Part shown: piece after piece, positions 1-5,979 of the stretch
How the letters are laid out: each line of letters opens with the position of its first letter
How positions within the stretch are numbered: position 1 is the stretch's first letter
Source of the DNA: Baffinella frigidus
Lineage: Eukaryota; Cryptophyceae; Cryptomonadales; Baffinellaceae
Length of the DNA stretch: 11,112 nucleotides
Assembly (NCBI GenBank): GCA_026770585.1
Contig: MU647351.1
Location: forward strand, 118,308 to 129,419
Direction of reading: 5' to 3'
Program-made: the position numbers and the translations under genes
Notes under the pieces: generated by a model
Seen by the model: only the letters and a program-made list of their open reading frames with translations
Databases searched by the model: none
What the model was told of the DNA's origin: nothing

Positions 1-22
1 GGGGGGGGGGGGGGGGGGGGGG
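1..22. repeat. Poly-G run at window start
   Basis: A homopolymer of 22 G residues opens the window. It may be a real G-tract, as G-runs of ten also occur at 7264-7273 and 10061-10070. It may equally be an assembly or sequencing artefact at a contig edge. Nothing in the sequence separates these two options. Confidence 0.8.
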
Positions 23-361
23 TAATAAATGGTCAAAACACCATGGACCGTCCCTAACCGCCAGAGCGCCCAACTCATTCGCAGACTGCAACTTGACCGC
101 CTGGTTCAGGGTTTAGGATTTCTCAACCAGGGGGAGGGGCGGGTGTTGATAAAAGCGGGTGTTGACTTAGCAACACCAAACACCATGGACCAACCCGAAG
201 CGCCAGAGCGCCAGCCCACACAGCGGACTTGGAAGGGATTCGTGAATACCCCTCAAGCGATAAGACCTAGGACCCTACGGCTTGCCTACCGTAGGGGCAT
301 AGGGGGGTTCCTACGGATAAGGTAACGGAAACTCGGTCCAGCATGGGCCGAAACGGCCTTC
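23..361. other. Unassigned segment with short inverted and diverged direct repeats
   Basis: I see no convincing gene here. The 98-codon frame from the ATG at 29 has no recognisable domain and a repetitive, Arg/Gln/Pro-rich composition. Two stretches near 35-75 and 172-215 share the words ACACCATGGACC and CGCCAGAGCGCC, so this part contains an internal duplication. A perfect eight-base inverted repeat, CCCTACGG (273-280) and CCGTAGGG (289-296), can form a small hairpin. The stretch at 241-297 resembles 682-730 beyond the TCTAGGG array (GTGAATACCCCT against GTGAGTATCCCT, both ending in ACCGTAGGG). A diverged duplication therefore seems to flank the array. Confidence 0.5.
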
Positions 362-562
362 GGTCTAGGGTCTAGGGTCTGGGGTCTAGGGTCTAGGGTC
401 TAGGGTCTAGGGTCTAGGGTCTAGGGTCTAGGGTCTAGGGTCTGGGGTCTAGGGTCTAGGGTCTAGGGTCTAGGGTCTAAGGTCTAGGGTCTGGGGTCTA
501 GGGTCTAGGGTCTAGGGTCTAGGGTCTAGGGTCTAGGGTCTAGGGTCTAGGGTCTGGGGTCT
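362..562 (+). repeat. TCTAGGG tandem array (G-rich strand on +)
   Basis: About 28 tandem copies of the heptamer TCTAGGG, a one-base variant of the TTTAGGG telomere repeat. Four units are the TCTGGGG variant, with their G-quartets at about 381, 444, 493 and 556. These are spaced 63, 49 and 63 bases apart, all multiples of seven, which fits segmental amplification in multi-unit blocks. One unit near 477 reads TCTAAGG. The array ends abruptly at TCTGGGGTCTCACGC, and the same junction is found in inverted orientation at 2765-2795. Confidence 0.95.
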
Positions 563-1094
563 CACGCATACCGCACGATCCCGCTGTGTGGTCTCTCGTT
601 CCCCGGCTGCAACTCGACCGCGTGAGGATGACGGCGGCGGGATTCAATAAATTGGCAAACACCCTGGGGGAACTAGTGGGGGTGAGTATCCCTTAAGTGA
701 CCAGTAGGCTCGTACGCCATACCGTAGGGCCCTAGGACCTGCCTAGGACCTCTTGCGGGTCAATTTTGACCGGCTGGCCACTTAAGGGGTACAATGACCG
801 CACGCAAGAGCCAGCGCGAGATTCCCGGCATACTTTGGCTGCTGGATCTCATTTCGGAACACAACTGAATCAGTCGCACTATCTTAGGCTCCAACGCTGA
901 AGATAAGGGTGGATATGTTATTTTAGGTATAAAAGCCAGGCGTAAGATGGCATAATCCTGGTGCGTGTCGAGGGATCTGGCGGCACAGGTCTCTCGGAGT
1001 TGGATGCATTCGTATCCGATTTAAGGCTCTTTGGATGACTTGTCTCTAGCCTGAGAGTACTGAAGAACAAGAGAAGAAGTTTCCCGATTTGAGT
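563..1094. other. Unassigned non-coding segment
   Basis: No gene is supported. The segment begins with a CTCACGCATACCGCACGATC junction that recurs inverted at 2769-2788. CTGCAACTCGACCGC at about 608 echoes CTGCAACTTGACCGC at about 86. An 11-base word, CCTAGGACCTG, is nearly tandem at 731-751. GGTCAATTTTGACC at 758-771 is a small inverted repeat. The 63-codon minus-strand frame at 918-1109 shows no domain and is treated as chance. Confidence 0.5.
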
Positions 1095-1095
1095 G

Positions 1096-1273
1096 GATTT
1101 GGTGTGCACCTCCTCGAGGAGCGTCGGTGAGGTGAGACGAGAAGCAAGGGCCTAGCCTTCCGGAGTGGCCTAGTTTGGTTGCAACAGGTTATGAGACAGG
1201 AGGTGCAAACCAAACCAAATTTGATCAGATTCGGTTTGGTTTGATTTGGTTTGCACCTCCTCGAGGAGGGTCG
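1096..1273. repeat. Direct repeat pair with an internal foldback around CTCCTCGAGGAG
   Basis: Two near-identical direct copies of about 31 bp lie at 1096-1126 and 1243-1273 (GATTTGGTGTGCACCTCCTC against GATTTGGTTTGCACCTCCTC, continuing GAGGAGCGTCG and GAGGAGGGTCG). Each holds the perfect palindrome CTCCTCGAGGAG. The second copy also pairs with an inverted copy at 1198-1220 (AGGAGGTGCAAACCAAACC). The 1198-1261 interval can therefore fold into a hairpin with arms of about 18 bp and a GGTTTGGTTTG-rich loop. The mix of direct and inverted copies suggests small rearrangements or a minor mobile element. No target duplication could be identified. Confidence 0.75.
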
Positions 1274-1297
1274 CGGCCGTCTGGTGGTCGTTGTACA

Positions 1298-1833
1298 TCG
1301 ACCGCACCAGCGCTAGCCCTGTGTTTCGGGTTCTAGGGTTGAGGGTTTGGTGTTTATGGTTCAGGGTTGAGAGTTGAGGGTTGAGGGTTGAGGGTGGGGG
1401 TTTAATTTCAGGGTTTAGGGTTTAGGGTTTAGGGCTTAGGGTTTAGGGTTTAGGGTTTAGGGTTTAGGGTTTAGGGTCGTCGACCGCACCAGCGCCAGCC
1501 CTAATGTGGGGGTCAAGGCTTCAGGGCTTGGTGTGTAGGGTTCAGGTTTGAGGGTTGAGGCTGTGGAATTTAGGGTTGAGGGTTGAGGGTTGAGGGTTGA
1601 GGGTTTGGGGTTTGGGGTTTAGGGTGTGGAGGTTAGAGCCGTCGACCGCACCAGTGCGAGCCCTGTGTTTGGGGAGAAGGGTTTGGGGATGTGTGCCACC
1701 CGGGGCATCGAGCTGTCGCTGGAGAGAGAGAGAGAGGGAGAGAGGGGGAGAGGGAGAGTGAGAGAGAGAGAGAGCTGTCGCTAGAGAGAGAGAGTGAGAG
1801 AGAGAGAGAGGGAGGGAGAGGGAGGGACAGGGA

Positions 1834-1882
<49 letters not shown>

Positions 1883-1982
1883 ATCGCTACTTGACGACTG
1901 AGGCTTCCGACCGCGCCAGCGCGAGCCCGGGTGTAGGGGTTGAGGGTTTAGGGTTTAGCGTGTAGTGATGAGGGTTGAGGGC

Positions 1983-2035
<53 letters not shown>

Positions 2036-2085
2036 GTTTAGGGTTTAGTTTCAGGGTTTAGAGTTTAGGGTTTAGGGTTGAGGAT

Positions 2086-2124
<39 letters not shown>

Positions 2125-2201
2125 GATTGAGGATTGAGGGTTGAGGGTTGAGGGTTTAGGGTTTAGGGTTTGGGGTCGTCGACCGCACCAGCGCGAGCCC
2201 T
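1298..2201 (+). repeat. Composite interstitial telomere-like array with a five-times repeated spacer motif
   Basis: Blocks of TTTAGGG, TTGAGGG and degenerate heptamers alternate with a conserved spacer whose core reads TCGACCGCACCAGCGCGAGC. Spacer copies lie at 1298-1320, 1480-1502, 1642-1664, 1906-1928 and 2179-2201, all in the same orientation and most preceded by GTCG. They are 162 to 273 bases apart. The TTTAGGG block is purest at about 1404-1475. TTGAGGG predominates at 1567-1610, 1975-2035 and 2080-2160. The pattern is a higher-order repeat of one spacer plus one telomere-like block, with the blocks changing length. A related word, TGACCGCACGCAAGAGCCAGCGCGAG split by a short insertion, occurs at about 795-820. 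Confidence 0.9.
1721..1880 (+). repeat. GA-rich microsatellite in two tracts
   Basis: Two purine tracts of mostly (GA)n with GGGA interruptions lie at 1721-1772 and 1783-1880. Each is bounded by the ten-base word AGCTGTCGCT or AGCTATCGCT, at 1711-1720, 1773-1782 and 1879-1888. The tract was therefore probably duplicated together with its boundary word. The 67-codon Glu/Arg/Ser frame across it is a low-complexity by-product, not a gene. It lies between the third and fourth spacer copies of the composite array. Confidence 0.95.
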
Positions 2202-2204
2202 GTG

Positions 2205-2400
2205 ATCAGGGTTTTAGGGTTGAGGGTTGAGGGTCTAGAGTCTAGGGTTTAGGGTTTAGAGTTTAAAGTCAATGGTATAGGGTGCAGGTACCTAGACGGG
2301 CGTCTATCCCGAGGATCCCCCCGCAGAGGGTTTGGGTTTGGGCTTTGGGCGTTGGGCTTTAGGCTGTAGGTCTAAGGCGGGGGAAGGTCTCATGTGGGCC
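2205..2400 (+). repeat. Degenerate telomere-like repeats
   Basis: The stretch starts with TTGAGGG and TCTAGGG-like units (about 2215-2265). It then passes through a unique segment with ACGGGCGTCTATC and a poly-C site, and continues with TTTGGGC/TTTGGGT units (2328-2365). It reads as a decayed telomere-like tract. I see no gene. Confidence 0.65.
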
Positions 2401-2401
2401 G

Positions 2402-2472
2402 GGTCTAGGGTCCAGGGTCTAGGGTCTAGGGTCTAGGGTCTAGGGTCTAGGGTCTAGGGTCTAGGGTCTAGG
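2402..2472 (+). repeat. TCTAGGG tandem array, second copy
   Basis: About ten tandem TCTAGGG heptamers, nearly uniform, with one TCCAGGG-type variant near the start. The orientation matches the 362-562 array and is opposite to the 2790-2902 array. It degrades at the 3' side into GTTTATGGTGTAGGG. Confidence 0.93.
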
Positions 2473-2567
2473 TTTATGGTGTAGGGTTAGGAACAGAGAC
2501 GGGCGTCATCGGGCCGGAAGTCAAACCGCTTGACGTTATCAGGCTGGTGGTGGTCTGCAAAACACTT

Positions 2568-2714
2568 GACTTTATCCGGGAACATGTTTAATTTAAATGA
2601 AAATGAGCAACGAAATTTACTACACATCGTTTTTAATATTACTAGTAGGAGCCCTCTGTGTAGTAAACTTCTTTGCTCATTTTCATTTAAATTAAACATT
2701 GTCCCGGATAAGAC
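2568..2714. repeat. Foldback element 1 (long imperfect inverted repeat)
   Basis: Two arms of about 58 bp, 2568-2626 and 2657-2714, are near-perfect inverted copies around a 30-base loop. From the outside in, each arm reads TTATCCGGGA, then TGTTTAATTTAAATGAAAAT, then GAGCAA, then a core like GAAATTTACTACACA at the loop. The loop contains ATTACTAGTAGGAGCCC, which matches in reverse complement the loop of the element at 4572-4638. Both strands can be translated to the same short peptide because the arms are palindromic, so the small frames here are by-products. No transposase is present. The likely identity is a non-autonomous foldback (MITE-like) element or a hairpin-RNA locus; the sequence alone cannot choose. 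It lies between two oppositely oriented TCTAGGG arrays. Confidence 0.9.
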
Positions 2715-2729
2715 TGGTGTAGGGGGTGG

Positions 2730-2788
2730 GTACCGAGGCGGGCACCGACGTGGCGTGCATCGATCGCGAGGATCGTGCGGTACGCGTG
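2730..2788 (+). repeat. 59-bp direct repeat, copy A
   Basis: This stretch begins GTACCGAGGCGGGCACCGAC and ends GTGCGGTACGCGTG. It recurs at 2921-2979 with only two substitutions. It contains the palindromic word ATCGATCGCGA. Together the two copies bracket the inverted TCTAGGG array, so the array sits inside a recent duplication. The 3' half (about 2765-2788) is also found inverted at 563-581 next to the first array. Confidence 0.93.
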
Positions 2789-2789
2789 A

Positions 2790-2902
2790 GACCCCAGACC
2801 CTAGACCCTAGACCCTAGACCCTAGACCCTAGACCCTAGACCCTAGACCCTAGACCCTAGACCCTAGACCCTAGACCCCAGACCCTAGACCCTAGACCCT
2901 AG
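2790..2902 (-). repeat. TCTAGGG array in inverted orientation (CCCTAGA on +)
   Basis: About 16 tandem CCCTAGA units on the + strand, the reverse complement of the arrays at 362-562 and 2402-2472. Two CCCCAGA variants lie at 2792 and 2876, 84 bases (twelve units) apart. The left edge, including a variant unit and the adjoining GTGCGGTACGCGTGAGACC, is the mirror image of the right edge of the 362-562 array, with one mismatch in about 31 bases. The array plus its flank is therefore an inverted duplicate about 2.2 kb away. Confidence 0.95.
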
Positions 2903-2920
2903 TCGCTACACCCTGTTGAG

Positions 2921-2979
2921 GTACCGAGGCGGGCATCGACGTGGCGGGCATCGATCGCGAGGATCGTGCGGTACGCGTG
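2921..2979 (+). repeat. 59-bp direct repeat, copy B
   Basis: Second copy of the 2730-2788 repeat, with two substitutions. It runs on into GCAGTCGGTCGCCCCCTG, the left flank of a cassette that recurs at 3094 and 3307. Further degraded relatives of the GTGGCGTGCATC part occur at 3051-3062 and 3514-3526. Confidence 0.93.
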
Positions 2980-2981
2980 CT

Positions 2982-3062
2982 CGCAGCAGTCGGTCGCCCC
3001 CTGCTCGACCCACGCAGATCAGCAAACGTTGGGGCGGTTGAGCGTGGTGAGTGGCGTGCATC
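2982..3062 (+). repeat. Cassette frame without a hairpin (candidate empty site)
   Basis: The left flank GCAGTCGGTCGCCCCCTG (2986-3003) is separated by only ten bases from the right flank GCAGATCAGC (3014-3023). This is followed by GGGGCGGTTGAG and GAGTGGCGTGCATC. In the neighbouring copies the same two flanks are separated by hairpin sequence: left flanks at 3094-3121 and 3307-3334, right flanks GAAGGCAGATCAG around 3286-3298 and GAGAAGGCAGATCAG around 3472-3486. This copy is therefore a natural comparison for a site lacking the insert. That no insertion ever occurred here is inference. Confidence 0.6.
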
Positions 3063-3112
3063 AGTGGAGAGGATCATGCGGTAAGTGCGGTGAGAGCAGT
3101 TGGTTGCCCCCT

Positions 3113-3281
3113 GATTTCATCCGGTCAGGTATTTAAATTCAATGCTCGGGAGTTCCCCAAATGTGCGAAAATTACTACACATGATCTTTCGGACACGACT
3201 CTTTCATCGCGTGTGTAGTAATTTTCGTTGTATGGGGAACTCCGCCGAGCATTTAAATTAAATACCTGGCCGGATGAGATT
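3113..3281. repeat. Foldback element 2 (long imperfect inverted repeat)
   Basis: Arms at about 3113-3181 and 3212-3281 are inverted copies around a 30-base loop. From outside in they read TCATCCGG, CAGGTATTTAA, AATGCTCGG, GAGTTCCCC, then the core CGAAAATTACTACACA at the loop. The outer ATCCGG, the TTTAATTTAAAT word and the core all match foldback element 1, while the middle of the arm differs. The two therefore belong to one family and have diverged or exchanged middle sections. The element lies between a left flank GAGCAGTTGGTTGCCCCCTG and a right flank GATTGAAGAAGGCAGATCAG. Both flanks are repeated around the next hairpin. Confidence 0.88.
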
Positions 3282-3306
3282 GAAGAAGGCAGATCAGATC
3301 AGGTGG

Positions 3307-3486
3307 GAGCAGTTGGTTGCCCCCTGATTTCATCTCGGACCATACCAGAATCTGTCCTGATGAAAAGGCGTAAGATACATTTGATGCCTAAAATAGCATA
3401 CACACCCTTAACTTCCGCGTGGGGAGCCTAAGATAGCGGGACAGATTCTGTCTTGGTCCGAAATTAGATTGGAGAAGGCAGATCAG
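3307..3486. repeat. Cassette with a third inverted-repeat insert
   Basis: The left flank GAGCAGTTGGTTGCCCCCTG plus ATTTCATC (3307-3334) is identical over 28 bases to 3094-3121. The right flank GATTGGAGAAGGCAGATCAG (3467-3486) matches 3279-3298 with one change. Between them lies a different foldback: CGGACCATACCAGAATCTGT (about 3337-3356) pairs with an inverted copy at about 3439-3459 (ACAGATTCTGTCTTGGTCCG). The interior carries GCGTAAGAT and GCCTAAGAT words. The flanks are shared with foldback element 2 but the core is not, as if different hairpins occupy the same frame. No coding content is evident. Confidence 0.8.
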
Positions 3487-3528
3487 CGCACATTCGGGCG
3501 GTTGAGGGTTGTGAGTGGCGTGCATCGA

Positions 3529-3610
3529 TGTGGATGCTTGTGTGGTAAGGACGCAGGCAGTGTCAGGACGCAGGCAAGTGTGGATGATTGCGGGGTAAGG
3601 ACGCAGGCAG
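3529..3610 (+). repeat. 50-bp tandem duplication
   Basis: The words TGTGGATGCTTGTGTGGTAA (3529-3548) and TGTGGATGATTGCGGGGTAA (3579-3598) are each followed by GGACGCAGGCAG, a period of 50 bases. AGGACGCAGGCA appears a third time in between, at about 3565-3576. The small frames on both strands here follow from the repeat and are not supported as genes. Confidence 0.85.
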
Positions 3611-4350
3611 AGCACTTTCGGGCGAGGGGGGGCACAGGTGCTGGGGCGAGGCTCCTGGCGAAACGCTCTTTGATTAATATAATACACGAATCGTTTCCAG
3701 CAGGCATGTCAGCGCACGAGCTGATCAGCTGACAAGTTTGGGATATCAGAGTTTGGCGGATGAATTTGATGGCGCGAAAAGCTCGGTGGTCCATGCACGA
3801 ATGGATTTACCCCTGCGTGAAGGAGGCATGTCAGCGCAGAGCAGGAGTAATTGACTTGAGAATGTTCCCTGTAGTCCACTTAGCAGGCACCGGGGGCTTC
3901 ACGGATACAGTCCATCTAAACTATTTGTCCTAGAATCTTATCCATTGCCCCTGGAACCTAACCAGAATTTCATCTTGAATTCAAGGCGAAAAGGAACTCG
4001 GCCGCTGCTAAGTGGTAAGCTGACAAGCCGCGCCCGGAGGGGGAAGTCCCCGAGCGTTTACGGTCCATCTGAGAGCTGTGATTAAAAGCATTTTTTAAAA
4101 GGAGGCCACAACGATCACATTTCTATTACATACACTTCAGATTCCATAAATACGCCTCATGGGTGAATAGACGGACATAGAGACGATATAGACTCCAAAA
4201 ATGACCCAAAAATAGACTTTCTCGTCAGCAAAAGGTCGTTTTGTGTCCGTGATGAGAAAGGTCAGGACGTGTGGATTGACGTATTATACGTCAAATGGCT
4301 CCAATGGCGGGGATTTAAGGGATTTCCCACCCCGGGCGCGGTTCAAGATA
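3611..4350. other. Unassigned segment with short palindromes
   Basis: No gene is supported. CATGTCAGCGCA occurs at 3705-3716 and 3828-3839. CTTGAATTCAAG (3974-3985) is a perfect palindrome. CCACTTAGCAG (3876-3886) and its exact inverse CTGCTAAGTGG (4005-4015) bracket 140 bases and could be terminal repeats of a small element. GACTTTCTCGTCA (about 4215-4227) pairs with TGATGAGAAAGGTC (4250-4263). TTGACGTATTATACGTCAA (4276-4294) is a near-perfect palindrome containing TGACGTA. Confidence 0.5.
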
Positions 4351-4408
4351 TCAGCTGATAAATAATATATTGAGCTGATAAATATCATAGTGATATCGAG
4401 CTGATAAA
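4351..4408 (+). repeat. Three copies of AGCTGATAAAT
   Basis: AGCTGATAAAT begins at 4353, 4373 and 4399, interspersed with GATATC words, in an AT-rich stretch. The spacing is irregular (20 and 26 bases). It lies directly before the duplicated block starting at 4416. No function can be assigned. Confidence 0.75.
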
Positions 4409-4415
4409 TCTGTCA

Positions 4416-4571
4416 ACTCCCCAGCGGATAACACAACGCTACCTGCGTGTATCACTCAACCCAAGGCGTGGGGACCTATCTAGCTAGGGCCTGCACCGAG
4501 AGTGACAAAGAAGAATGAAGACCTGCTTCAAGTGTAGCGCGGCGAGATTGAAGAGCGAGAGGATCGTGTAC
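4416..4571 (+). repeat. Diverged direct duplication, copy A
   Basis: This block runs from CTCCCCAGCGGA to GGTCGTGTAC-like sequence and is paralogous to 4804-4973. Shared words include GTATCACTCAAC, GAAGACCTGCTT, GCGCGGCGAG and TTGAAGAGCGAG. Copy A carries a unique CTATCTAGCTAGGGCCTGC insert. Similarity stops exactly where the foldback at 4572 begins, which makes copy B a candidate hairpin-free version of the same locus. Confidence 0.85.
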
Positions 4572-4638
4572 TACGAAATTTACTACACAATTGGGCCTTA
4601 CTAGTAATAGTAAAACATCCGTGCAGTAATTTTCGTTG
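4572..4638. repeat. Foldback element 4 (short)
   Basis: TACGAAATTTACTACACAA (4572-4590) pairs with GTGCAGTAATTTTCGTTG (4621-4638) around a 30-base loop. The arms correspond to the inner core of the elements at 2568 and 3113. The loop TTACTAGTAATAGTAAAAC matches the loop of element 1 in reverse complement, so this is a shortened member of the same family in the opposite orientation. The outer ATCCGG part is missing or lost. Confidence 0.85.
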
Positions 4639-4680
4639 CCAGGACAGTAACCTTTCTAACCGTTTCCATAAATCTGACAT

Positions 4681-4799
4681 GAGACCCCGCTTAGGAGGGG
4701 CGAGGCCGCGCCGGCCAAGGCCCGACACACAAGCGAGAGAGAACTTACCTTCATTAGTCAACCATTGAGGCTCATCACCTGTCCGACCGAGGCTCACAT
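4681..4799. repeat. Inverted duplication, copy A
   Basis: GAGACCCCGCTT (4681-4692) and the stretch TTCATTAGTCAACC through GTCCGACCGAGGCTCACAT (4750-4799) recur in reverse complement at 5692-5766. Copy A holds about 50 extra GC-rich bases between the two parts (about 4693-4742). Read on the minus strand, both copies give the peptide word SLGRTGDEP and then LTNE. The first two differences inside SLGRTGDEP are silent. That is weak evidence of past coding, since no longer open frame is shared. Confidence 0.85.
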
Positions 4800-4803
4800 G
4801 ACA

Positions 4804-4973
4804 CCTCCCCAGCGGACAACCCGACGCCACCTGCGAGTATCACTCAACTGCAGGCGTAGGGGCCTGCGAGTATCACTCAACTGCAGGCGTAGGGGCCTAT
4901 CACGCTCAACAGAAGAAAGAAGACCTGCTTGAAGCGGAGCGCGGCGAGGTTGAAGAGCGAGGGGGTCGTGTAC
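4804..4973 (+). repeat. Diverged direct duplication, copy B, with a perfect 33-bp tandem repeat
   Basis: This is the paralogue of 4416-4571. Inside it a 33-base unit beginning CTGCGAGTATCACTCAACTG is perfectly tandem (4831-4863 and 4864-4896), so this internal amplification is much younger than the block duplication. After GGTCGTGTAC it continues into GTGGTCCGCAGGTTG with no hairpin, unlike copy A. Confidence 0.9.
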
Positions 4974-4990
4974 GTGGTCCGCAGGTTGAT

Positions 4991-5054
4991 GCCTCGAATG
5001 TAGAGCTCCGCGGCATCCTGCATGCGGGGGGCAGGCTTCAGGGATCAGCGTGTG
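4991..5054 (+). repeat. Three-copy dispersed repeat, copy 1
   Basis: The unit reads GCCTCGAATGTAGAGCTCCG, CGGCATCCTGC, GGGCAGGCTTCAGGGAT, CAGCGTGTG. Related copies lie at 5365-5432 and 5521-5574. The trailing word ATTAGCGTGTGTGCAG also stands at 5302-5319 and 5674-5689. The copies are diverged by substitutions and small indels. Confidence 0.85.
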
Positions 5055-5130
5055 CCGAAGCCAACTGTCCGAGGTGACTGCCTTGTCATGTTCCGCCTTG
5101 GTACTAAGGGGCTTGCATCCCGCGCTGTGC

Positions 5131-5184
5131 TGCCGACGTTGGTAGGAGTGCCGACGTTGATAGGAGTGCCGACGGTGATAGGAG
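5131..5184 (+). repeat. 18-bp tandem repeat, three copies
   Basis: TGCCGACGTTGGTAGGAG is followed by TGCCGACGTTGATAGGAG and TGCCGACGGTGATAGGAG, an exact 18-base period. In the plus frame starting at 5022 it encodes a six-residue repeat of the type VPT(L/V)(I/V)G. That 72-codon frame has no other recognisable feature, so I annotate the DNA repeat only. Confidence 0.93.
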
Positions 5185-5364
5185 TAGTCGTAGGCGCAGT
5201 GCCACTTTTATGTGGCAGCGGTAGATGTGAGAGCTTTTAATCACACCATGCAAGGCTTACTACACGTGAGTATCATCAAGAGGATGAAACCGACTGCCCG
5301 GATTAGCGTGTGTGTGCAGATATCTTTCCCCCCATCGATTGGGCGCAGCAATGTCTAGCGCGAT

Positions 5365-5432
5365 GCCTCGCATGTAGCGCTCCGCGGCGTCCTGCGTGCA
5401 GGGGTCCGTAAGGGCTTAGGGATTCGCGTGTG
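5365..5432 (+). repeat. Three-copy dispersed repeat, copy 2
   Basis: This is the paralogue of 4991-5054, carrying GCATGTAGCGCTCCGCGGCG and a TTAGGGATTCGCGTGTG end. Just upstream, ATCGATTGGGCGCAGCAATG (5335-5354) matches GTCGATTGGGCGCAGCGATG at 5780-5799, so the wider neighbourhood is also duplicated. Confidence 0.83.
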
Positions 5433-5520
5433 TGCAGATATCCACCAACCACCAGAAGCGAACCAAATCGAGGAATGGCAATGGCAGACGTTGCTTTCCC
5501 CTGCAGACTCAACCCTGAGG

Positions 5521-5574
5521 GCGTGTAGAGCTCCGCAGCCTCCTGCGTGCGGGGGTCAGGGTTCAGGGATTTAA
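5521..5574 (+). repeat. Three-copy dispersed repeat, copy 3
   Basis: This is the shortest copy, GCGTGTAGAGCTCCGCAGCC followed by TCCTGCGTGCGGGGGTCAGG and GTTCAGGGAT. It lacks the trailing GCGTGTGTGCAG word at the expected place. That word occurs about 100 bases later, at 5678-5689. Confidence 0.83.
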
Positions 5575-5691
5575 TCCCGCCGAGTATCCATAATGAATAC
5601 GGTTTCGGGGATCTCCGATCTGATTGTGGTGTATCTTAAGGCTCCAAATGAAGTCTAGATAGACGGCTGTCTTATTAGCGTGTGTGCAGGT

Positions 5692-5766
5692 ATGTGAGCC
5701 TCGGTCGGACAGGCGACGAGCCTCGGCGGTTGACTAATGAACGGTATCTTTCCCAAGCGGGGTCTC
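5692..5766. repeat. Inverted duplication, copy B
   Basis: Reverse-complement partner of 4681-4799, without the roughly 50-base GC-rich insert: ATGTGAGCCTCGGTCGGACA through GGTTGACTAATGAA, then AAGCGGGGTCTC. It continues a 76-codon plus-strand frame from 5682, which has no recognisable domain. I regard the frame as unproven. Confidence 0.85.
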
Positions 5767-5979
5767 AAGATATCGTGTCCGTCGATTGGGCGCAGCGATG
5801 TGTGGTTCGCGGTCACCTTGAGCTCCGCAACCAAAAGCAATTAATTAATAGCAGTTTGTACCGGGTCCCTACAAGAATCCGGGAACGGATTTGTTTTTTG
5901 GTATTTTCGTAAGGGGGGCCTACGGTAGGAGGGGCCTCGGAGTTGCTGACGGGAGATACGGAAAGATATGCCCGATTTA

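Noticed and set aside
29-325. 98-codon plus-strand frame as a gene
   Set aside because: It has no recognised domain and low, Arg/Gln-rich complexity, contains a DNA-level duplication, and lies next to a telomere-like array. Chance or repeat-driven reading is more likely.
1691-1894. 67-codon Glu/Arg/Ser-rich frame
   Set aside because: It is the translation of the GA microsatellite, which is open in several frames by composition.
2487-2811. Two overlapping frames on opposite strands, both beginning MFNLNENEQR-like
   Set aside because: The similarity of the two peptides is caused by the inverted-repeat arms of foldback element 1, not by coding selection.
5022-5240. 72-codon frame with a VPT(L/V)(I/V)G hexapeptide repeat
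   Set aside because: The repeat is a DNA minisatellite of three 18-base units. The rest of the frame has no domain, and the GVPTVIGVVVGAVPLL stretch is too short to argue for a membrane protein.
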